Part shown: in pieces, positions 53,320-60,941 of the stretch
How the letters are laid out: each line of letters starts with the position of its first letter
Position numbering within the stretch: the first letter of the stretch is position 1
DNA from: Geobacillus stearothermophilus ATCC 12980
Lineage (GTDB): Bacteria; Bacillota; Bacilli; Bacillales; Anoxybacillaceae
Assembly: GCF_030369615.1 (NCBI RefSeq)
Contig: NZ_CP128494.1
Coordinates: 1,259,501-1,323,500 of the forward strand
DNA: 64,000 nucleotides
Direction: 5' to 3'
The notes under the pieces: model-generated
The model's database searches: none
What the model saw: only the letters and a program-made list of their open reading frames with translations
What the model was told of the DNA's origin: nothing
Program-made: the position numbers and the translations under genes

Positions 53320-53463
53320 ATGAGCAATCCGAAAGGAAGCCGCAAACATTTTGTTCCCAACCATATCGGAACACAGCCTCGCGCCGCTGGAGGAAACAAA
53401 GGCAAACAAATGCAAGATCAATCCGGCCAGCATGCTCAAGTCATCCAAACGAAGGGTGAGTAG
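53320..53463 (+). CDS. sspN: Small acid-soluble spore protein N
   Basis: 47 residues: [20 protein letters not shown], then [20 protein letters not shown] and TKGE. Follows the SspN consensus (hydrophilic, no Cys). GGCGAGGAGGCG before ATG 53320. Next to tlp as in B. subtilis, where sspN-tlp is a forespore operon. Confidence 0.9.
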   Translation: MSNPKGSRKHFVPNHIGTQPRAAGGNKGKQMQDQSGQHAQVIQTKGE

Positions 53464-53493
53464 CTGGAAAATCTCGTAAAGGAGGAAGCCTAT

Positions 53494-53724
53494 ATGCCGC
53501 GTCCGAAACCGGATGACCGCAGCGACAATGTTGAGAAGCTGCAAGAGATGGTGCAAAACACCATTGAAAATATTGAAAAAGCCGAAGAAACGATGCAGTT
53601 TGCTTCCTCGGAAGAGCGGGAGAAAATTCGCGAGAAAAACCGCCGCCGCGAAGAAGCGATCGCGGCCATGCGCGCGGAAATTAAAGACGAAGCCGCTGCA
53701 CGGGAGCACGGCTACCAATTATGA
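53494..53724 (+). CDS. tlp: Thioredoxin-like spore protein Tlp
   Basis: 76 residues, highly charged helix: MPRPKPDDRSDNVEKLQEMV, then QNTIENIEKAEETMQFASSE and REKNRRREEAIAAMRAEIKD. Matches Tlp, a small acid-soluble spore protein. AAAGGAGGAAGCC precedes ATG 53494; 30 bases after sspN. Terminator follows. Confidence 0.92.
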   Translation: MPRPKPDDRSDNVEKLQEMVQNTIENIEKAEETMQFASSEEREKIREKNRRREEAIAAMRAEIKDEAAAREHGYQL

Positions 53725-53725
53725 C

Positions 53726-53757
53726 AAAGCTGCCCCGATGCGGGCGGCTTTGTTTTT
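53726..53757 (+). terminator. Terminator of sspN-tlp
   Basis: AAAGCTGCCC and GGGCGGCTTT pair with one mismatch and are followed by GTTTTTT. Confidence 0.8.
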
Positions 53758-53836
53758 TGGGTTGCCGCTTGAGCGGCCGGACGGACAAATGGTAACATAA
53801 AGGAGAAGCCCGGCAAAAAATGGAGGGAGAACGAAC

Positions 53837-54253
53837 ATGAAAGTGGCAGAAAAACAAATTGAAGTGCGTTATGCGGAAACAGACCAAATGGGCGTCGTCT
53901 ACCACGCGAACTATTTAGTTTGGATGGAAGTCGGGCGTACGGAATTGATCAAACAGCTTGGCTTTCATTATGCCGACATGGAGAAAGAAGGCATCATTTC
54001 GCCTGTTGTCGATTTGCAAGTGTCGTACAAAAAGCCGCTTCGTTATGGGGAAACGGCGACCGTCCGCACATGGATTGACGCTTACGACGGCATCCGCGTC
54101 ACATACGGCTACGAGATTCTCGCCCCGGACGGCGAGGTGGCCGTGACCGGCAAATCGCAGCACGTTTGCGTCAAGCGCGATACGTTTCGGCCGATCGTCA
54201 TCCGCAAATATTTTCCCGAGTGGCATGAAGCGTATGAGCGGGCGAAACGATAA
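53837..54253 (+). CDS. Acyl-CoA thioesterase, YbgC/YneP-like hotdog protein
   Basis: 138 residues, hotdog fold: IEVRYAETDQMGVVYHANYL with the catalytic Asp of the 4-hydroxybenzoyl-CoA thioesterase type, VWMEVGRTEL and VDLQVSYKKPLRYGETATV. Hydrolyses acyl-CoA thioesters; substrate unknown. ATG 53837 after GGAGGGAG. First of a tight group with the two next genes, in the order yneP-yneQ known from B. subtilis. Confidence 0.88.
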   Translation: MKVAEKQIEVRYAETDQMGVVYHANYLVWMEVGRTELIKQLGFHYADMEKEGIISPVVDLQVSYKKPLRYGETATVRTWIDAYDGIRVTYGYEILAPDGEVAVTGKSQHVCVKRDTFRPIVIRKYFPEWHEAYERAKR

Positions 54254-54267
54254 AGGGGAGCGGTGCG

Positions 54268-54585
54268 ATGGCGTTTGGCATTCGCCGCCACGAGCTCGCG
54301 GCATGGAAAGAAAAAGTGAAGCGCGGCGAAATCGCCTTTTTGACCCATTATTGGCATGATGAACGGTTTCCGCACTGCACGACGGTGACGAAAGTCGGCT
54401 GCGCCGATGTCGAAAAACTTGCCGCCTGGGGGAGGCAATACGGGCTGAAGGAAGAGTGGATCGACCGGCGCAACGAGTTTCCGCATTTCGATTTGCTTGG
54501 GGAGACGCAGGTGCGCATTTTGCGGCAAGAAGGCCGGCTTCATGAGCTGGAACGATTCACGAAACGGGGGAAGAAGGAGTCATGA
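54268..54585 (+). CDS. yneQ: Conserved hypothetical protein YneQ
   Basis: 105 residues: FGIRRHELAAWKEKVKRGEI, then FLTHYWHDERFPHCTTVTKV and HFDLLGETQVRILRQEG. Soluble, no known domain; the conserved THYWHDxRFP stretch is typical. GGGGAGCGGTGCG before ATG 54268. Its end overlaps the next start by 4 bp. Confidence 0.82.
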   Translation: MAFGIRRHELAAWKEKVKRGEIAFLTHYWHDERFPHCTTVTKVGCADVEKLAAWGRQYGLKEEWIDRRNEFPHFDLLGETQVRILRQEGRLHELERFTKRGKKES

Positions 54586-54989
54586 TCGATTTGGCTGTTG
54601 TAAAAGAAATGACAAAACATACGTTAATCGAGACGCTCGGCATCGATATCATCGAGCTTGGCGAAGGGCGTGTCGTGGCGACGATGCCGGTCGACCATCG
54701 CACGCATCAGCCGGCCGGGCTGTTGCACGGCGGAGCATCGGTTGCCTTGGCCGAGACGGTCGCCAGCATCGGCGCGTACGCGCTTGTGGACCCCAACACG
54801 GAAAACGTCGTTGGATTGGAAATCAACGCCAATCACGTCCGCGTCGTTCGCCGTGGGACGGTGACGGCGACAGGGACGGTGTTGCACCGCGGCCGGACGA
54901 CGATGGTTTGGGATGTGCGCATTACGGACGAACAAGGGGAGCTCGTCTGCATCTCCCGCTGCACGATCGCCATTATTCGAAAAAGCTAG
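54582..54989 (+). CDS. Hotdog-fold thioesterase (PaaI/MenI-like)
   Basis: 135 residues: IDIIELGEGRVVATMPVDHR, then QPAGLLHGGASVALAETVAS with the catalytic Glu of the ENTH/PaaI group, and VGLEINANHVRVVRRGTV. The DHNA-CoA hydrolase MenI (YuxO) belongs to the same family, so vitamin K2 synthesis is one possible role. ATG 54582 overlaps the yneQ stop. Confidence 0.85.
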   Translation: MIDLAVVKEMTKHTLIETLGIDIIELGEGRVVATMPVDHRTHQPAGLLHGGASVALAETVASIGAYALVDPNTENVVGLEINANHVRVVRRGTVTATGTVLHRGRTTMVWDVRITDEQGELVCISRCTIAIIRKS

Positions 54990-55008
54990 CGTCACGGCTA
55001 GCTTTTTT
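54981..55008. terminator. Bidirectional terminator
   Basis: AAAAAGCTAGC and GCTAGCTTTTT form a perfect stem with a six-base loop between convergent genes. Confidence 0.9.
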
Positions 55009-55014
55009 CGCTGG

Positions 55015-55305
55015 TTAATGGAGCAAAAACACCGGTTCGCCGCTTTTTTCGTCCAAATCAACCGTCAAATCGCGGCCGTCAAAATACCATTGGTCGCTGT
55101 CTTCGACAAAAAACGTCACGCCGTCAACCGTTGTCTGCGCCGCTGGCTCTCCTGCCGGCTCGTCTTTCGTCATGCCAAGCGAAAACCCTTTTTGCACGGT
55201 GCTGTACCCGCCGTAGCGGACAAAAAAGCGGATCGCATCGCCCGGCTTCAGCCCGAGCTCCTGCTTGTACCAATCAAACGCTTTTTTTGTAATCATGATA
55301 TTCAT
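55015..55305 (-). CDS. yneR: HesB-like protein YneR
   Basis: 96 residues, HesB/IscA-like fold: MNIMITKKAFDWYKQELGLK, then GDAIRFFVRYGGYSTVQKGF and ITVDL-like DLTVDLDEKSG. The three Cys of true IscA proteins are missing, so iron-sulfur assembly is doubtful; YneR of B. subtilis is alike. GAGGAGGGGAAGCC before ATG 55305. Confidence 0.88.
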   Translation of the reverse strand: MNIMITKKAFDWYKQELGLKPGDAIRFFVRYGGYSTVQKGFSLGMTKDEPAGEPAAQTTVDGVTFFVEDSDQWYFDGRDLTVDLDEKSGEPVFLLH

Positions 55306-55487
55306 GGCTTCCCCTCCTCACTTGTTTATTATAAGTGAATGGACGGCGCCTGTAAAACGATTGTGTGAACATTAGCTGACAATTTTAGGATAAAATGCTT
55401 TCCATAAAGTGGCGGTGTCCTTGTTTTCATCGGTTGGAGTAAAACGCTGGCTGGCGGCAAACAGTAAAAGCGAAGGGGGTGAGGGCG

Positions 55488-55634
55488 GTGGGCAAAAAGC
55501 GGACGTTTCCGCTCAGCTACGAATCCGACGGACTGATGGGGAAAAGCAATGAAAAGCATCCGCGCCGCTCGGACAGCCAGCAAACGGGCAAACAAGCGCC
55601 TGATTTTTTCAACACGACGCCATCGAGCGAATAA
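55488..55634 (+). CDS. Small conserved hypothetical protein
   Basis: 48 residues: MGKKRTFPLSYESDGLMGKS, then NEKHPRRSDSQQTGKQAPDF and FNTTPSSE. Hydrophilic, unfolded looking, probably a small Bacillaceae-specific protein. GTG 55488 has GAAGGGGGTGAGG ahead. A terminator-like hairpin (GTAGCC/GGCTGC plus T run) is at 55685-55711. No function known. Confidence 0.6.
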   Translation: MGKKRTFPLSYESDGLMGKSNEKHPRRSDSQQTGKQAPDFFNTTPSSE

Positions 55635-55684
55635 AAAAGCCGAATCGAACGGGCGATGGTTGAACATCGCGCTGTTTTGTGAAT

Positions 55685-55711
55685 AAAGTAGCCAGTAGGC
55701 TGCTTTTTTTC
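55685..55711 (+). terminator. Short terminator
   Basis: GTAGCC and GGCTGC with an AGTA loop, followed by seven T. Confidence 0.65.
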
Positions 55712-55794
55712 ATGGCAACTACTATACAAACGGGCCGATCCGCGTTATCATTACTTGAGGGACATCTTTTTTGAAAGGAGTGGCGTTTTCGTAT

Positions 55795-55929
55795 ATGAGT
55801 AGTTCGAGCCCGAACGAACCGGAACCGGAATATAGCGGGGAACGCGGCCTGTTCCTTTTTCCGCCCGCTGCTCATCATACGAAAACGAGCTCCGGACGGA
55901 AAGGAAGAGGCGCCGCCTTCCTCGCATGA
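55795..55929 (+). CDS. Possible short leader protein before corA
   Basis: 44 codons with a good SD (AAAGGAG, 12 bases before ATG 55795): MSSSSPNEPEPEYSGERGLF, LFPPAAHHTKTSS. No family recognised. It ends 20 bases before corA. Could be a leader peptide, an unrecognised small gene or another gene stump. I looked for an M-box magnesium riboswitch in 55635-55948 and did not find its conserved core. Confidence 0.35.
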   Translation: MSSSSPNEPEPEYSGERGLFLFPPAAHHTKTSSGRKGRGAAFLA

Positions 55930-55948
55930 AAAGGAGGAAGGATGCCAG

Positions 55949-56887
55949 ATGATGAAAATGTATTTGTCTGATGCGAGCGGCAAAATGCGCGAAATTGACC
56001 GGATCGAAAACGGCTGCTGGATCAATCTCGTCGCTCCGACCGAGGACGAAATTCGCTACATCGCCCACCATTTGGACATTCCGATCGATTCGATCAAAGA
56101 TGCGTTGGACGACGAGGAGCGGTCGCGCGTCGAAAAGGAAGACAACCATGTGCTCATTATCGTCGACATTCCGATCGCCGCCCATGATGAAGTGGACGGC
56201 CCGATTTATGAAACGATTCCGATCGGCATGATCATTACGAACACATGCTTTATCACCGTCTGTTTGCAAGAAAATCCGATTTTTGAGGAATTTTCAAAAA
56301 ACAAAATCAAAAACTTTTACACGTTTATGAAGACGCGGTTTGCGTTGCAAATGCTGTACATGATTTCCACGTATTATTTGCGCTACTTGAAGCAAATCAA
56401 CCGGCGGACGAGCGAAATTGAAAAAGAGCTGCACCAGTCGATGAAAAACAAAGAACTGTTTTCGCTCCTTAGCATGGAAAAAAGCTTAGTCTACTTTATG
56501 ACGTCGCTCAAGGCGAACAACATCGTCATGGAGCGGCTTATGCGCCTCAACTATTTGCGCATGTACGAAGATGACCAAGATTTGCTGCAAGACGTCATTA
56601 TTGAAAACAAGCAGGCGATTGAAATGGCCGAAGTATACAGCAGCATTTTAAGCGGCATGATGGATGCGTTCGCTTCGGTCATCTCGAACAACTTAAACAT
56701 TGTGATGAAGTTTTTGACCGCCATTACGATCGTCATTTCGCTGCCGACGATGGTGGCGAGTTTCTACGGCATGAACGTACCGATTCCGTACCAACACTCT
56801 CCGTACGCCTTTTTGATCGCGATGGCGCTCGCCGGTTCACTGTCAGCGGCGACGGCGTACATCTTTTGGAAAAAGCGATACTTTTGA
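55949..56887 (+). CDS. corA: CorA family magnesium/divalent cation channel
   Basis: 312 residues. A cytoplasmic funnel of about 240 residues with a long helix, then two C-terminal helices. The YGMN motif (SFYGMNVPIP) and its short periplasmic loop are intact. It mediates Mg2+ (or Co2+, Ni2+) uptake as a pentamer. AAAGGAGGAAGG before ATG 55949 (ATG 55952 also possible). Monocistronic with a terminator. Confidence 0.93.
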   Translation: MMKMYLSDASGKMREIDRIENGCWINLVAPTEDEIRYIAHHLDIPIDSIKDALDDEERSRVEKEDNHVLIIVDIPIAAHDEVDGPIYETIPIGMIITNTCFITVCLQENPIFEEFSKNKIKNFYTFMKTRFALQMLYMISTYYLRYLKQINRRTSEIEKELHQSMKNKELFSLLSMEKSLVYFMTSLKANNIVMERLMRLNYLRMYEDDQDLLQDVIIENKQAIEMAEVYSSILSGMMDAFASVISNNLNIVMKFLTAITIVISLPTMVASFYGMNVPIPYQHSPYAFLIAMALAGSLSAATAYIFWKKRYF

Positions 56888-56900
56888 CGGCCGGCGGAAC

Positions 56901-56935
56901 AACGGCTGCCCTATTGTTCGGGCAGCCGTTTTTGC
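56901..56935. terminator. Terminator between corA and the DUF502 gene
   Basis: AACGGCTGCCC and GGGCAGCCGTT form a perfect stem with TTTTTG after it; the 3' end of the minus-strand gene reaches into it. Confidence 0.88.
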
Positions 56936-57507
56936 GTTCTTGCCGCCACTCCGCCGGAGAGGATAAACTTCATCGCCTCTTCCGGCGCCATGTCGATGAC
57001 TTCAACTTGTTCTTTTGGAACGAGGAGCGTCAGCCCCGCAACTTGAAACGTCTGCGGAACATAGACGGCCACATAATCGGCCAGCGGATCGTGCCAGGCG
57101 CCGACGTCATCCATTGTAATGAAGCCGAGGCATTTCCAGCCGCTTTCCGGCAGCGTGACGAGCACGACTTTGGAAAACGACCGTTTTTCCCCGATCAAAG
57201 AGGCGATCGTATCTTTGGCGACCGAATAAACGGTTTTCAGGAAGGGAATGCTTTCAAGCAACCGGTCGATCAGTCGAATGAGGCGGCCGCTCACGTATTG
57301 CGTCGACAGCCAGCCGAAGACCGTGATGAGCGCAACCGTTGCGAGCAAACCAAGGCCGGGGACGTAGCGGCTGTCCAGGTGTGGGCGGACGTATTGACCG
57401 AGCAATCCGTCCAAAACGGTGAATACTTTGTAGCACACATAGACCGCTACGAAAATCGGCACGATCGTCAACATGCCGTTTAGGAAATTTTTGGCCAAAA
57501 AGCGCAT
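56911..57507 (-). CDS. DUF502 membrane protein
   Basis: 198 residues. Two N-terminal helices (FLNGMLTIVPIFVAVYVCY and LGLLATVALITVFGWLST) and a soluble part with the DUF502 pattern: LLESIPFLKTVYSVAKDTI, FSKVVLVTLPESGWKCLGF, VYVPQTFQVAGLTLLVPKEQ. The family is of unknown function (related to plant LCV-like proteins). GGGGAGCAAACGG before ATG 57507. Its end overlaps the corA-side terminator. Confidence 0.85.
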   Translation of the reverse strand: MRFLAKNFLNGMLTIVPIFVAVYVCYKVFTVLDGLLGQYVRPHLDSRYVPGLGLLATVALITVFGWLSTQYVSGRLIRLIDRLLESIPFLKTVYSVAKDTIASLIGEKRSFSKVVLVTLPESGWKCLGFITMDDVGAWHDPLADYVAVYVPQTFQVAGLTLLVPKEQVEVIDMAPEEAMKFILSGGVAARTQKRLPEQ

Positions 57508-57594
57508 CCGTTTGCTCCCCTTTCCTTCATTCTCTTTGGCGCGGAGCTCCCCACTTCGATCGACGGAAACAAGCGGGAAGCTGCTCCTTTCCTA

Positions 57595-57987
57595 CCATAC
57601 CAGTTTTTCTTTTTGCCGACAACGCTTTTAAAAGGACGGCAGTCGACGGAAAAGCGGATTAAAGAAGGATTTATTGAACCAACGCTAAAAGAGGCGGTGC
57701 CGGGCGATTTAGGCCTTGTGTTGCCGTACAACACGATGAAAAGCTTGATTGAGATGACGGAAGCGCTCAATCACGTCACCCCGGGGCTGGCGTCGGAACA
57801 TACGCTCTTTTATGGCGTCGAGGCGAAGTTTTATTCGGCGCGCCCGAAGCTAAACGACCGGTTTGAAACAGAAATTGCTGGGCTGTACGTTGGCGGCGAC
57901 GGCGCCGGCATTACGCGCGGCCTCGCCCAAGCGAGCGCTTGCGGCGTCTGGATCGCCCGCGACATCGTCGAAAAATTGACGCGCTAA
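57595..57987 (+). pseudogene. FAD-dependent oxidoreductase (COG2509 type), C-terminal remnant
   Basis: The frame ending TAA 57987 reads QFFFLPTTLLKGRQSTEKRI, then KEGFIEPTLKEAVPGDLGLV, LPYNTMKSLIEMTEALN and GLYVGGDGAGITRGLAQASA. This is the last third of a large flavoprotein of unknown substrate; the GGDGAGxxRG(L)xQA(S)A(A/C)G motif is the FAD-binding end. The N-terminal dinucleotide site and about 350 residues are missing, with the DUF502 promoter region in its place. Confidence 0.82.
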
Positions 57988-57998
57988 GCTGAAGGCGG

Positions 57999-58036
57999 CA
58001 AGGCAGGCTGTCCGAAACGGAAGCTTGCCTTGTTTT
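57999..58036 (+). terminator. Terminator after the oxidoreductase remnant
   Basis: CAAGGCAGGCT and AGCTTGCCTTG pair (one G-T) and are followed by TTTTG. Confidence 0.75.
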
Positions 58037-58070
58037 GCATCGGATGGTTCATCAGCGGGCGTTCGCCCGA

Positions 58071-58125
58071 AAAGTAAACTTAAAATAAATTTAGGTTGAC
58101 AATCAATCGCCCGATTCGTTACGAT
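58071..58125 (+). promoter_or_regulatory. Probable BirA operator and promoter of bioB
   Basis: AAAGTAAACTTA (58071-58082) and TAGGTTGACAAT (58092-58103) form an imperfect inverted repeat with a nine-base AT-rich centre, similar to BirA sites of Bacillus (TTGTAAACC...GGTTTACAA type). The right arm includes the -35 TTGACA (58096-58101), 18 bases before TACGAT (58120-58125). BirA with biotinyl-AMP would block the promoter when biotin is plentiful. Confidence 0.65.
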
Positions 58126-58157
58126 AAATGTAATGATGTGGAAAGGGGAGAGGAACG

Positions 58158-59156
58158 ATGGCAAATTGGCTTCATTTGGCTGAACAAGTGCTCGACGGCC
58201 ATGAACTGACCGACGAGGAAGCGCTGGCGATATTGGATTGTCCGGACGAGGAGCTGCTCCTTCTTTTGCAAGGGGCGTACCGCATCCGCTCGGCGTACTA
58301 CGGCAACAAGGTAAAACTGAATATGATCATTAACGCTAAGTCCGGTCTCTGTCCGGAAAATTGCGGCTACTGTTCCCAGTCGGCCGTAGCGACGGCGCCC
58401 GTGAAAACGTACAAAATGGTTGATAAGGAGACGCTGCTCCGCGGAGCGGAAGAAGCGCACCGGCTGCGCATCGGAACGTATTGCATTGTGGCGAGCGGCC
58501 GCGGGCCGAGCGATAAGGAGATCGACACCGTTGTGTCCGCGGTCAAGGAAATTAAAGAGCGGTTCGGGCTGAAAGTGTGCGCCTGCCTGGGGATTTTAAA
58601 GCCGGAGCAGGCGGCGCGGCTGAAGGAGGCGGGCGTGGACCGCTATAACCATAATATTAACACGTCAAAACAGCACCACCCGAACATTACGACGTCCCAT
58701 ACATACGACGATCGGGTGCGGACGGTGGAAACGGTGAAAGAGGCGGGTCTTTCGCCGTGTTCCGGCGTCATTGTCGGCATGAAGGAAACAAAGCGGGATG
58801 TCGTTGAGATGGCGCGCAGCCTGCGGGCGCTCGACGCGGATTCCATTCCGGTCAACTTTTTGCACGCGATCGACGGAACGCCGCTGGCCGGCACGAACGA
58901 GCTAAACCCGCGCTATTGCTTGAAAGTGTTGGCGCTGTTCCGGTATATGAATCCAACGAAAGAAATCCGCATCGCCGGCGGACGCGAAGTGAACTTGCGC
59001 TCCCTTCAGCCGCTCGGGCTGTATGCCGCCAACTCGATTTTTGTCGGCGACTATTTGACGACGGCCGGGCAGGAAAAGGCGGCCGATTATCAAATGCTTG
59101 AAGATCTAGGATTTGAAATTGAATTTGCCCCAGCACCGCCCGCCGGGGTGGTGTAA
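58158..59156 (+). CDS. bioB: Biotin synthase
   Basis: 332 residues, radical SAM enzyme: NAKSGLCPENCGYCSQSA gives the CxxxCxxC [4Fe-4S] site, followed by RYNHNINTSKQHHPNI, PCSGVIVGMKE, INFLHAIDGTPL-like FLHAIDGTPLAG and RIAGGREVNL with the conserved Arg that binds the [2Fe-2S] cluster. It inserts sulfur into dethiobiotin. AAAGGGGAGAGG before ATG 58158. The only bio gene in the window. Confidence 0.95.
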   Translation: MANWLHLAEQVLDGHELTDEEALAILDCPDEELLLLLQGAYRIRSAYYGNKVKLNMIINAKSGLCPENCGYCSQSAVATAPVKTYKMVDKETLLRGAEEAHRLRIGTYCIVASGRGPSDKEIDTVVSAVKEIKERFGLKVCACLGILKPEQAARLKEAGVDRYNHNINTSKQHHPNITTSHTYDDRVRTVETVKEAGLSPCSGVIVGMKETKRDVVEMARSLRALDADSIPVNFLHAIDGTPLAGTNELNPRYCLKVLALFRYMNPTKEIRIAGGREVNLRSLQPLGLYAANSIFVGDYLTTAGQEKAADYQMLEDLGFEIEFAPAPPAGVV

Positions 59157-59165
59157 CGGTTGACG

Positions 59166-59315
59166 GGGCTGACTCAAAAGTCCCTTTTTGATGGAATGTA
59201 ACCGAAGTATGTGAAAGAGACCACCTCTGAAATCCTCGGTTTTACCGGGTTTTTCATGGTGGTCTATTTTTATGTCGCCCCAGATAGGAGCATTACCGCT
59301 CTTTTGGGTCAGCCC
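59166..59315. repeat. 150-bp MITE-like element with terminal inverted repeats and a long hairpin
   Basis: GGGCTGACTCAAAAG (59166-59180) is repeated inverted with one mismatch at 59301-59315. Inside, 59218-59265 folds as a hairpin: AGACCACC/GGTGGTCT, TGAAA/TTTCA and CGGT/ACCG stems. No coding capacity. It looks like the ends of an IS brought together. No target duplication was seen. It may also act as the terminator for bioB, which ends 10 bases before. Confidence 0.65.
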
Positions 59316-59515
59316 TTTTTCATATGGCTAGTCCGGGATCGGTCATTGGAAACGGCTTCTAGAAGGACGGGGATTTTATGGAAACAGCGGCCCGATGGTT
59401 GGCATGAAACGCGAACGTGGCGCGTACGATGGCAATACAAGCGGCAAAAAAGCTTCACAAACAGAAAAAAGCTCATTATAATAGCAACAAAGAGAAAGGA
59501 AGGGGATGGGGAAAC

Positions 59516-59734
59516 ATGGCAAGATCGTTTTATCGTTACTTATTGCGCTTCCGCCACGGGTGTGAAGAAGATCCAATCGTCCGGTTTGCGAACGGGGCGT
59601 ACGATGACCACAGCTTTCCAAAAGGATCGGCCGACTACGAGGAGCTCAGCGGGTATTTGGAGGTGCATGGCGATTATTTGGAAAGCATGGTTCTCTTTGA
59701 TGAACTATGGGAGCAGTTTTTACACGAAGCATAA
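59516..59734 (+). CDS. yozE: YozE family protein
   Basis: 72 residues: ARSFYRYLLRFRHGCEEDPI, then RFANGAYDDHSFPKGSADYE and YLEVHGDYLESMVLFDELWE. The YozE_SAM-like fold (SFYxYLxxxR...FAN.xYxDHxFPK...YLE) is unmistakable. Function unknown. AAGGGGATGGGGAAAC before ATG 59516. The 59316-59515 stretch holds no gene. Confidence 0.9.
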   Translation: MARSFYRYLLRFRHGCEEDPIVRFANGAYDDHSFPKGSADYEELSGYLEVHGDYLESMVLFDELWEQFLHEA

Positions 59735-59864
59735 CATGGAAGAGGGTTTTGCTCCGAATATTGACAGCGATTTCAATCGTTTTTCCGCGCTGGCAAAGGT
59801 GTCCACCCTTGTATGCATGCATATACTATACTAACCATTTGTTCAACAAGGGTGGGAGATGCCA

Positions 59865-60506
59865 ATGAGCGCGCCGAAACGCCCGAAATTTTCTGTCGGC
59901 GATATCGTTGTCAATACATTGTACGGAACAGTCGGAACCGTCACCGATATTCAGCAAGTAGACGGCACGTTTTTGTACGAAATCAACCATGGCCATAGCC
60001 TGTTTGCTGAGCAGACGCTCGTGTTGTTGTCTGAATTTACCGGCGATTTGTGGATTGCCGAAGAAATTGAAATTGAGCTGCCGTTTTTCCTTGGCGAAAT
60101 TGTCCGCGTCCGCGATTATGGCGGCCAATTGTTCAAAGTCGTTGGAGTGCGGACAGAAATTTACCGCTATTATGGGGAAGGATGGGAAGAGACGATTTAT
60201 GAATTGAAACGGCTGACGGACGGCTGGGAAATTGAAGTCCATCTCGAAGATATGATTCCGCTGGCCGATGGGGACGAAACGTCCGTCACGCTCGTGCAAG
60301 ATATCGTGATCGCCGCGCCGATGAAGGCCTCGATCGCGCTGCCGCCCGCCGGCGAAAAGAGTGGGCCGTCGGTTGACGACCTGCTTGATATGTACAATGA
60401 CTACAAAGCGCTGTATGAATGGTTCGGCGATGACCAATACAAACGAATGATGGAAACGGTTGTTCAACGGTTGCAAACGATTGTAAACTACCATAATAGG
60501 AACTGA
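59865..60506 (+). CDS. yodN: Conserved hypothetical protein YodN
   Basis: 213 residues. Two strand-rich modules (VGDIVVNTLYGTVGTVTDIQ and FFLGEIVRVRDYGGQLFKVV) resemble SH3-like or KOW folds, then a helical end (DDLLDMYNDYKALYEWFGDD). Matches YodN of B. subtilis in neighbours (yozE before, yozD after). ATG 59865 is better spaced from GGGTGGGAG than 59859. No function known. Confidence 0.78.
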   Translation: MSAPKRPKFSVGDIVVNTLYGTVGTVTDIQQVDGTFLYEINHGHSLFAEQTLVLLSEFTGDLWIAEEIEIELPFFLGEIVRVRDYGGQLFKVVGVRTEIYRYYGEGWEETIYELKRLTDGWEIEVHLEDMIPLADGDETSVTLVQDIVIAAPMKASIALPPAGEKSGPSVDDLLDMYNDYKALYEWFGDDQYKRMMETVVQRLQTIVNYHNRN

Positions 60507-60610
60507 CAAAGAACAAAGAGAAAGTAGGGAATGCCGGCGAAGAGGACGAACGCAGCCATTCTGTTAACAATTGTTTCCATTATTTTATCTGCAATCGTCA
60601 GCTTGTCCAT
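60488..60610 (-). CDS. Small membrane protein (YoyD-like) antisense to the end of yodN
   Basis: 40 residues: MDKLTIADKIMETIVNRMAA, then FVLFAGIPYFLFVLCQFLLW. An amphipathic start followed by one membrane helix. GGAGGCGGAAC before ATG 60610 is a strong SD. Its last 19 bases overlap the 3' end of yodN on the other strand. In B. subtilis the small gene yoyD lies between yodN and yozD, which supports it. Confidence 0.6.
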   Translation of the reverse strand: MDKLTIADKIMETIVNRMAAFVLFAGIPYFLFVLCQFLLW

Positions 60611-60743
60611 TTTGTTCCGCCTCCGTATTTTTTTGTTTTATTGGTACATATGGTATGAAGGAAGCGGAAAAAGTAGTACAACATGATTTTTGACATAAAA
60701 CGGAAGGCGGCGACATACAACATTACAAAGGGGGCGAGATGGA

Positions 60744-60923
60744 GTGAAGGAGATTGAAGTGATTATTGATACGGAGGAGATCGCCGAATTTTTTTACCAA
60801 CAGCTCATCCGCCGCGGCTTTGTGCCGACGCAGGAGGAACTGGAAGAGCTCGCGGATATTACGTTTGACTATTTGCTGGAAAAATGCATTATCGACGAAG
60901 AGATTGATGTCGACGACGAGTAA
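60744..60923 (+). CDS. yozD: YozD family protein
   Basis: 59 residues: KEIEVIIDTEEIAEFFYQQL, then IRRGFVPTQEELEELADITF and DYLLEKCIIDEE. Acidic, helical, conserved in Bacillaceae, unknown function. GTG 60744 follows GGGGGCGAG. Terminator immediately after. Confidence 0.85.
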   Translation: MKEIEVIIDTEEIAEFFYQQLIRRGFVPTQEELEELADITFDYLLEKCIIDEEIDVDDE

Positions 60924-60937
60924 CCGTCGTCGTTTTT
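60911..60937 (+). terminator. Terminator of yozD
   Basis: CGACGAC and GTCGTCG pair over the stop codon, followed by five T. Confidence 0.75.
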
Positions 60938-60941
60938 ACAA

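Noticed and set aside
55635..55948. M-box magnesium riboswitch before corA
   Set aside because: The leader has a terminator and a short ORF but I could not find the conserved M-box helices or loop sequences.
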